Positions 58,657 to 64,000 of a stretch of 64,000 bases of DNA are shown here, piece after piece (the first letter of the stretch is position 1; each line of letters opens with the position of its first letter). A model generated the notes under the pieces. It was not told the DNA's origin and made no database searches. It saw only the letters and a list, made by a program, of their open reading frames with translations. Position numbers and translations under genes: made by a program. Source of the stretch: Sphingobacterium siyangense (GTDB lineage Bacteria > Bacteroidota > Bacteroidia > Sphingobacteriales > Sphingobacteriaceae); contig NZ_VLKR01000006.1 of the NCBI RefSeq assembly GCF_007830445.1, positions 124,001-188,000 on the forward strand, given 5' to 3'.

Positions 58657-60429
58657 CTAATCGATCCAACCTGGGTTCTGCACCAGGTTTACGTTCATCT
58701 GTATTTCTGAGGTCGGGATAGGCCATACGTTCAAAAAGTCACCCTTATAGCTATAATTCCCAACATTTGTCCCCCAAACCTGCTTACGTCCATTGCCTGC
58801 TTGAAATACTTTCTCTTTCCAGGTTCCCCAGCGCAATTCGTCAAAGTAATTGATCCCTTCATTCGGGAACTCAACCCGACGTTCATTACGAATACGTAGG
58901 CGTAAGTCCTCCTTCCCGCCAACGGCAGTTGCAGCATTGGCATTTAAAAGTGCTACTCCCGCACGCTGACGAACTTCGTTAACTTTTGTTATAGCTTCAT
59001 TTAGTTTGCCCTCTTCATTCAAGGCCTCGGCCCACATCAATAAAATATCAGCATAGCGGAAAATCGGAAAATCGATTGGACCATAGTTGCGATCCACAAT
59101 CTCATTGACTCCTTCAGCGACAAATTTTCGATAGAAATAGAAAAAATTGATCTGTGTATCACTCTGAATATCGCCGTCTACCTGCGCCTGCCCGCGAAAT
59201 GGCCAACGCATAAATTGAAGACTTTCAACATTCGTAAAATTATAGGCACCCCTAAAAGTCGAATAAGGCGTCACGACATTGGCCTGCAAACGGGGATCAC
59301 GATTTTCATAGGCTTTTTTTATACGCTCCTCATTGCCTTGCGGTAGGTAAAGACTCATCTTTGCACCTCTCAACGTTGCAGCAGCTTTCTCGGCCTCCGT
59401 GAGATTGTTGCGCAGAAAAAACACCTCCCTTTCATTTTCGGTTAAACTACTGTATCCTGGAATAATTTTATCCCATTCAAACTTAGAACCATCGTTATTT
59501 TCATAGAGATCGACCAAATGTGGTGAAGGCATGTAATAATTCCAGCCACGCGAATAGACCGAGGGCCAGCCACAAAACAATTGCATATTATTTCCATAGC
59601 CTGATTCACTCCGATGCTGAATAGAAAAAATCATCTCAGGACACTGTTCATTAGCTTCTTTAAACAAAGCTTTATAATCTCCGAAGAGTGAGTGGCCAGC
59701 ATCTTTTACTTTTTGAAAATCTGCCGAAGCTTTTGTCCAATCTTTTCGATAAAGATAAACTTTACCGCGTAAGGCATAAGCTGCCGCCTTTGTTGCATGG
59801 CCATAATTCGCATTTCCCGCAGGATAACGATCCGGAAAATTAGTTTCTGCGATACAATCGTTCAAGTCTGCCAGGATTTGATTCCAGACATCATCTTCCG
59901 AACTACGTCCTTTGATGGCCTCGGCTGCAGTAAACGGCTCAAGGTAGATGGGAACCCCTTTGTAGAGCTGATTGAGCCGAAAATAAAAGTAAGCACGTAG
60001 AAATTTAGCTTCCGCAATATATTTCGCTTTTTTTTCCGCTGTAGAAGGCGATTTTAGGGGAATATTCTTTAAGGCATCGTTTGCACGTTGGATACCTTCA
60101 TATTGAATCTTCCAAACATTCACAAATAAGGGATCGCCGGCGGTGATGGTACCGGTCAATAAGGGTTCATCAAAACGTGCCTGCCCAGTATAGGAGAAAC
60201 GGTCAAACTGATAAAGTTCATAAGGTGAGATCAGTCCGCTATGCCCCATTAAGAGTCGAAAGGAACTATAGATCCCCGCAATCCCTAAATCAGTTAAATT
60301 GTCGGTTGTCCACATCGTTGCCGTGGAGACCGATGAATATGGGGAGGTATCCAAAAGATCTTTTTTGCAACCCAATATACTTGTTAGCAATACAATTGCT
60401 ATTATTTTTTTCATCATTTTCATTGTCAT
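58657..60429 (-). CDS. SusD-like lipoprotein of the fucose/uronate locus
   Basis: A 590-residue lipoprotein (signal with IVLLTSILGC, Cys near 21). SusD blocks: YIAEAKFLRAYFYFRLNQLYKGVP, FPIFRYADILLMWAEALNEEG, NEVRQRAGV and RRVEFPNEGINYFDELRWGTW, ending IPTSEIQMNVNLVQNPGWID. It starts five bases after the SusC stop, so the pair is co-translated. It binds the target polysaccharide at the surface and works with the STN-type SusC. Confidence 0.92.
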   Translation of the reverse strand: MTMKMMKKIIAIVLLTSILGCKKDLLDTSPYSSVSTATMWTTDNLTDLGIAGIYSSFRLLMGHSGLISPYELYQFDRFSYTGQARFDEPLLTGTITAGDPLFVNVWKIQYEGIQRANDALKNIPLKSPSTAEKKAKYIAEAKFLRAYFYFRLNQLYKGVPIYLEPFTAAEAIKGRSSEDDVWNQILADLNDCIAETNFPDRYPAGNANYGHATKAAAYALRGKVYLYRKDWTKASADFQKVKDAGHSLFGDYKALFKEANEQCPEMIFSIQHRSESGYGNNMQLFCGWPSVYSRGWNYYMPSPHLVDLYENNDGSKFEWDKIIPGYSSLTENEREVFFLRNNLTEAEKAAATLRGAKMSLYLPQGNEERIKKAYENRDPRLQANVVTPYSTFRGAYNFTNVESLQFMRWPFRGQAQVDGDIQSDTQINFFYFYRKFVAEGVNEIVDRNYGPIDFPIFRYADILLMWAEALNEEGKLNEAITKVNEVRQRAGVALLNANAATAVGGKEDLRLRIRNERRVEFPNEGINYFDELRWGTWKEKVFQAGNGRKQVWGTNVGNYSYKGDFLNVWPIPTSEIQMNVNLVQNPGWID

Positions 60430-60434
60430 TCGAA

Positions 60435-63400
60435 TTAAAAAGTAAGATTCAAACCCAGTGAATATTGCCGCATTGAAGGGTAATTTGTTGTCGAACCTAT
60501 CTCAGGATCTAAACCAGGATATTTCGTAAATGTCAGCAAGTTTTCACCCGCTAAATAGATCCGTAGTTTTGCAATTGATAGACGGTTTGCCAAACTTTCT
60601 GGAAGCGAATAACCCAATTGTAGGTTACGTAGTTTCACAAAAGAAGCGTTATACAAATAATAATCACTGGTACGTCCATTCTGTGCATCTGTCACTCCTT
60701 TTAAGCGTGGATAATAACCAGCTATCCGGTTGTTGGGATCGGAAGGATTTGCGGCATTATAATAGTAATGGTCATTTGCGACCAATGCCGGTACCGATTT
60801 TCCCTGCGCAACGATGGATGAATTGAGATAGAGTTCATTCCAGTAATACGACATACCCGAAGAAGCCGACCAAATCATGGATGCATCAAATCCTTTATAG
60901 GCCATGTTGATACTGAGGCCATAATTGAATGCAGGAGTTTCTCTTTTGCCCATAAACTTTTGGTCATAGACATTCCCGTAGATACCATCATCGTTCATAT
61001 CCGAATAGATCAAGTCACCATACCATATCTTGGTAGGGTCTATTCCATCGGCAGGCTGAAATGAATAGCCTGCGGCGACCATAGCCTTCAACCATTCCAT
61101 ATCCTGTTCCGTCCGGATCATACCGTCGCGCGGCCCTCCATTTTTATCGACAGAACCATCCGCTAAAAAATGGTTCCCCGAACCTCGGTATACATTGTAC
61201 AAGTAAAATTCATTGATTTCGTGCCCTTCTAAAATACGCTGGTTGACACCGTTAGAAACCATACCGATATTGGACTGGTAAACACGATTACCTGCCGCAT
61301 CCGTTACATAGCCCTCCGACAATGCTCCTTTATATTTTTCTACCCGATTGGTATTATAGGCGAAGTTGGCCGATATTCCATAGTTAAAACCGTTGATTTT
61401 ATCTTGGTATCCCAGTGTCAATTCAATCCCCCGCTTGCTAACTTCGGCAATATTCATCGTTGCCGCAGTAGCTGTTCCAGTTGTCGCCGGAATGGTCGGA
61501 ACATATAAGATTCCATCGGTATAAGCACGGTAGGCATCAAATTCGACCGTTAATTTATTTTTCAATGCCGTGGCTGTAAAACCTACATTTGTTGTTGTGG
61601 TCGTTTCCCAGTGTAAAAGATCGTTTCCTAGTTTAGTCTGTGCCAAACCACGAACAGCCTGATTATTGAATGAATAGTTTACCGTACCATACGAGGGAAG
61701 ATGATCGTAATTACCCGGAGAGGCATTATTTCCGGTTTTCCCCCACGAGGCCCTTATTCGCAAGTCATTCACAAAAGCTTTGAGTGGACTCATAAAAGAT
61801 TCTTCCGAAATACGCCATCCCGCAGAGAATGCCGGAAAGAGCCCCCAGCGTTTGGCGGTTCCAAATCGAGATGACCCATCGTACCGTACCACCGCTTCCG
61901 CAAGGTATTTATTAGCGTAAGCATAATTTGCACGACCAAAAAAGGACCGCAAACCGTAGTCAAGCTCATCACCGGTAATGGAACTCATTGTCGTCGCCGA
62001 ATTAAATGTTGTCAGGTCTGGATGCACAAGCCCAAGTTTGGCCGCTCCGATATTATATTGGTTAAAATACTGTTCATTATACCCCAAGATGCCGCCCACA
62101 TCGTGTTTACCAAAAGATCCTGAATAACGCAATACATTATCAACGATCACATTGTAGCTCTTGGTTAACCCATACTGGGTGGTTATTTGTCCCGCAGACA
62201 GCGCCGCAGTACTTAATTTGTTGGTTGCAAAATTCCATTTCTCATAAGGCACCTGATGCGAATTCGTTTCGGTATAGGCATGGTTATAATTTACCCTGGA
62301 TTCAAACTCCAAGCCTTTCATGAGATTTAACTTCGCAAATATTGTGGTATTGAATCGATTGACCTGGTTCTTTCCACCCATCCCATTTAGAAAAGCCAGG
62401 GCATTGTTTGCAGTAGCCGATTCTTCGGCCGCAGCCGGGAAACCATAGACCCCGTTGTAGAAAGGATAAACTCCTGGCACGGTTTGGGTCAGGTAAGAAT
62501 ATGCTGTGACCACATCGGCGACACTCAAATTCTGCATATCGCCAAAGGTCTGGGTACCCACAGTTAAAAACTTGGCAACTTTAGACTGTAAGTTAATACG
62601 CAGACGTATCTTGTCTGCTCCAGTTTCGGGCATCGTCCCCGGATTGTTGAAATAGCCCACTGAAAAGAGGTATTGCGTATGCTCACTGCCACCATTTAGC
62701 GAAAGATTGTGATTTTGTAAAAGTTTGCGTTGTCCAAAAAGCACATCGCCCCAATTGGTATTTGGATAAGCGACTTCATTGGGAATACCAAATTCTGTTA
62801 ACCCTGTTGGATTTTTCTTCGCTTCTTCCCAGAGGTTGATTGTTGCATCGGTATAAACAGCCGCTTGCCCTAAATTTTTGAAGCCTTCATTAACAAGGCG
62901 CATATGTTGTGCGTAATCGGTAATAAATTCGGGTACATTATTGGGGCGCAACAGCGAAACCATGCCCGTATAAGACACATTATTTTTTCCCTTGGCTCCC
63001 TTTTTTGTCGTAATTAAGATAACGCCATTCGACCCCAAGGATCCATAGATCGCTGCTGTTGCCGCATCTTTTAAAATCGAAATTGACTCCACATCATTGG
63101 GATTAACGGCATCCATAGATCCGACAATACCATCGATCACAACCAAGGGAGACGTATTGTTTAAAGTTCCTTTTCCACGAATCAGTATACTAGCACCGTC
63201 TGCACCTGGTTTTCCGGTTGCGGCCTGTACGTTAACGCCCGCCGCGAGTCCAGCCAATGAAGAGCTAAGTGTGGAGGTTGACCTATTCTCTACCGAACTG
63301 CCGTTCACGGTTGATACGGCACCAATTACATTTGCGCGTTTCTGGCTTCCATACCCTACGACGACCACCTCATCCAGACCACTTACCTCCTCCTGAAGTA

Positions 63401-63938
63401 CAATGGTTAATTCATCATTTCCAGTGACACTTTTTTCCAAACGTTGATAGCCTATGTTTGAAAATACCAAAGTGCCATTTGCCGCCGGTAACTGAATTGT
63501 AAACCTGCCATCCTGGTCCGTGACCGTAGAAATATTAGCTCCCTTCACTGTAATGGTGGTTCCTACCAGGGCTTGTCCTTTGCCATTAACGACTTTACCA
63601 GCAATGCTCCGCTGCTGGACTTCTTTGCGTTCGGTATTTGGCAGATTTCTCTTGGGTTTTATCACGATCACCTCATCTTTTTTGATCCACTCCAGATCCA
63701 AAGGTGCTACGATAGCATTTAATGCATCTTCCAATTTGGCATGCTGTATATTGACTGACAAACGTGCCTGAGCCAATGACTTGCCGGTTAAGAAAAAATT
63801 AACACCACTCTGTTTTTGGATATCGCGCATCACCTGATTTAAGGTAACATGCTTTGCGGTTAAGTTTATGGTCTGCGCATTTCCCTCTGCAAACAGCTGC
63901 ATCGCGGTCAGTAAAGAAATGAGTACGATCAATTTCAT
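60435..63938 (-). CDS. SusC-like transporter with STN domain
   Basis: At least 1167 residues. After a signal peptide comes an STN domain (~22-95, LTAKHVTLNQVMRDIQKQSGVNFFLTG), then a CarboxypepD_reg-like domain, TonB box DEVVVVGYGSQ, plug with LRKG-like SILIRGKGTLNN and LKDAATAAIYGSLGSNGVIL, and the barrel ending YSLGLNLTF. The STN domain contacts a FecR anti-sigma, so control by an ECF sigma/anti-sigma pair beyond the right edge is expected. The frame stays open upstream of the ATG at 63938 to the window end (…WSLTLRSILI before Met), so the real start may lie further right. Confidence 0.9.
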   Translation of the reverse strand: MKLIVLISLLTAMQLFAEGNAQTINLTAKHVTLNQVMRDIQKQSGVNFFLTGKSLAQARLSVNIQHAKLEDALNAIVAPLDLEWIKKDEVIVIKPKRNLPNTERKEVQQRSIAGKVVNGKGQALVGTTITVKGANISTVTDQDGRFTIQLPAANGTLVFSNIGYQRLEKSVTGNDELTIVLQEEVSGLDEVVVVGYGSQKRANVIGAVSTVNGSSVENRSTSTLSSSLAGLAAGVNVQAATGKPGADGASILIRGKGTLNNTSPLVVIDGIVGSMDAVNPNDVESISILKDAATAAIYGSLGSNGVILITTKKGAKGKNNVSYTGMVSLLRPNNVPEFITDYAQHMRLVNEGFKNLGQAAVYTDATINLWEEAKKNPTGLTEFGIPNEVAYPNTNWGDVLFGQRKLLQNHNLSLNGGSEHTQYLFSVGYFNNPGTMPETGADKIRLRINLQSKVAKFLTVGTQTFGDMQNLSVADVVTAYSYLTQTVPGVYPFYNGVYGFPAAAEESATANNALAFLNGMGGKNQVNRFNTTIFAKLNLMKGLEFESRVNYNHAYTETNSHQVPYEKWNFATNKLSTAALSAGQITTQYGLTKSYNVIVDNVLRYSGSFGKHDVGGILGYNEQYFNQYNIGAAKLGLVHPDLTTFNSATTMSSITGDELDYGLRSFFGRANYAYANKYLAEAVVRYDGSSRFGTAKRWGLFPAFSAGWRISEESFMSPLKAFVNDLRIRASWGKTGNNASPGNYDHLPSYGTVNYSFNNQAVRGLAQTKLGNDLLHWETTTTTNVGFTATALKNKLTVEFDAYRAYTDGILYVPTIPATTGTATAATMNIAEVSKRGIELTLGYQDKINGFNYGISANFAYNTNRVEKYKGALSEGYVTDAAGNRVYQSNIGMVSNGVNQRILEGHEINEFYLYNVYRGSGNHFLADGSVDKNGGPRDGMIRTEQDMEWLKAMVAAGYSFQPADGIDPTKIWYGDLIYSDMNDDGIYGNVYDQKFMGKRETPAFNYGLSINMAYKGFDASMIWSASSGMSYYWNELYLNSSIVAQGKSVPALVANDHYYYNAANPSDPNNRIAGYYPRLKGVTDAQNGRTSDYYLYNASFVKLRNLQLGYSLPESLANRLSIAKLRIYLAGENLLTFTKYPGLDPEIGSTTNYPSMRQYSLGLNLTF

Positions 63939-64000
63939 AATCAGTATACTTCGTAAAGTTAAACTCCACGGGTGTAGCCTAACAAATGGATAAAAAATCA

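Noticed and set aside
1..64000. CRISPR arrays, rRNA or tRNA genes, IS elements, restriction or toxin-antitoxin systems.
   Set aside because: No direct-repeat/spacer array, rRNA block, complete tRNA, transposase or recognisable defence pair was found; the only regular repeats are the 11-bp and 22-bp units.

Overview
The window is Bacteroidota DNA, most likely from a Sphingobacterium or close relative (Sphingobacteriaceae). The evidence is three SusC/SusD pairs, a hybrid two-component regulator of the Bacteroidota type, TAnnTTTG promoter elements, and almost no Shine-Dalgarno signals. No rRNA, tRNA or CRISPR array was found.

Region 1 (1 to about 24930) is the right-hand part of a Mu-like transposable prophage with a contractile tail. 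The transposase end lies beyond the left edge. It starts with an early operon: a nucleoid-associated protein (partial), a GemA-like protein and an unknown. A secreted moron with its own promoter and terminator follows. The head and packaging genes (small and large terminase, DUF1320 protein, portal, MuF head protein, virion morphogenesis, tail completion) run leftward on the minus strand. From a divergent promoter region near 9000, the protease/scaffold, capsid, lysis cassette, sheath, tube, chaperone, tape measure, baseplate and fibre genes run rightward. Two -1 ribosomal frameshift signals are visible. One is the known type in the tail assembly chaperone. The other would fuse the portal to the MuF head protein, whose gene has no ATG start and ends in a GNAT acetyltransferase-like domain. 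The prophage right end can be placed near 24930 because it interrupts an ECF sigma factor gene whose first 45 or so codons remain.

Region 2 (25490-34621) is a SusC/SusD pair divergent from a hybrid two-component regulator, with no enzyme gene beside it.

Region 3 (34848-50805) is a maltodextrin/starch utilisation locus. It encodes a surface amylase lipoprotein, SusC (broken by a one-base frameshift), SusD, a SusE-like protein, a periplasmic GH13 enzyme, beta-phosphoglucomutase, a GH65 maltose phosphorylase and an MFS maltose transporter, plus a LacI regulator with two palindromic operators at a clear promoter. Starch is cut at the surface, imported by SusCD, shortened in the periplasm, moved inward as maltose, phosphorolysed to glucose and beta-glucose-1-phosphate, and isomerised to glucose-6-phosphate.

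Region 4 (51705 to the right edge) is a second polysaccharide operon: an STN-type SusC, SusD, a GH88-GH29 fusion enzyme, an SGNH esterase, a GH29 fucosidase and a Tat-exported Gfo/Idh/MocA protein. It suggests a fucosylated, uronic-acid-containing, probably acetylated glycan. Between regions 3 and 4 lie a degenerate acetyltransferase-like gene and a six-unit 11-bp tandem repeat.
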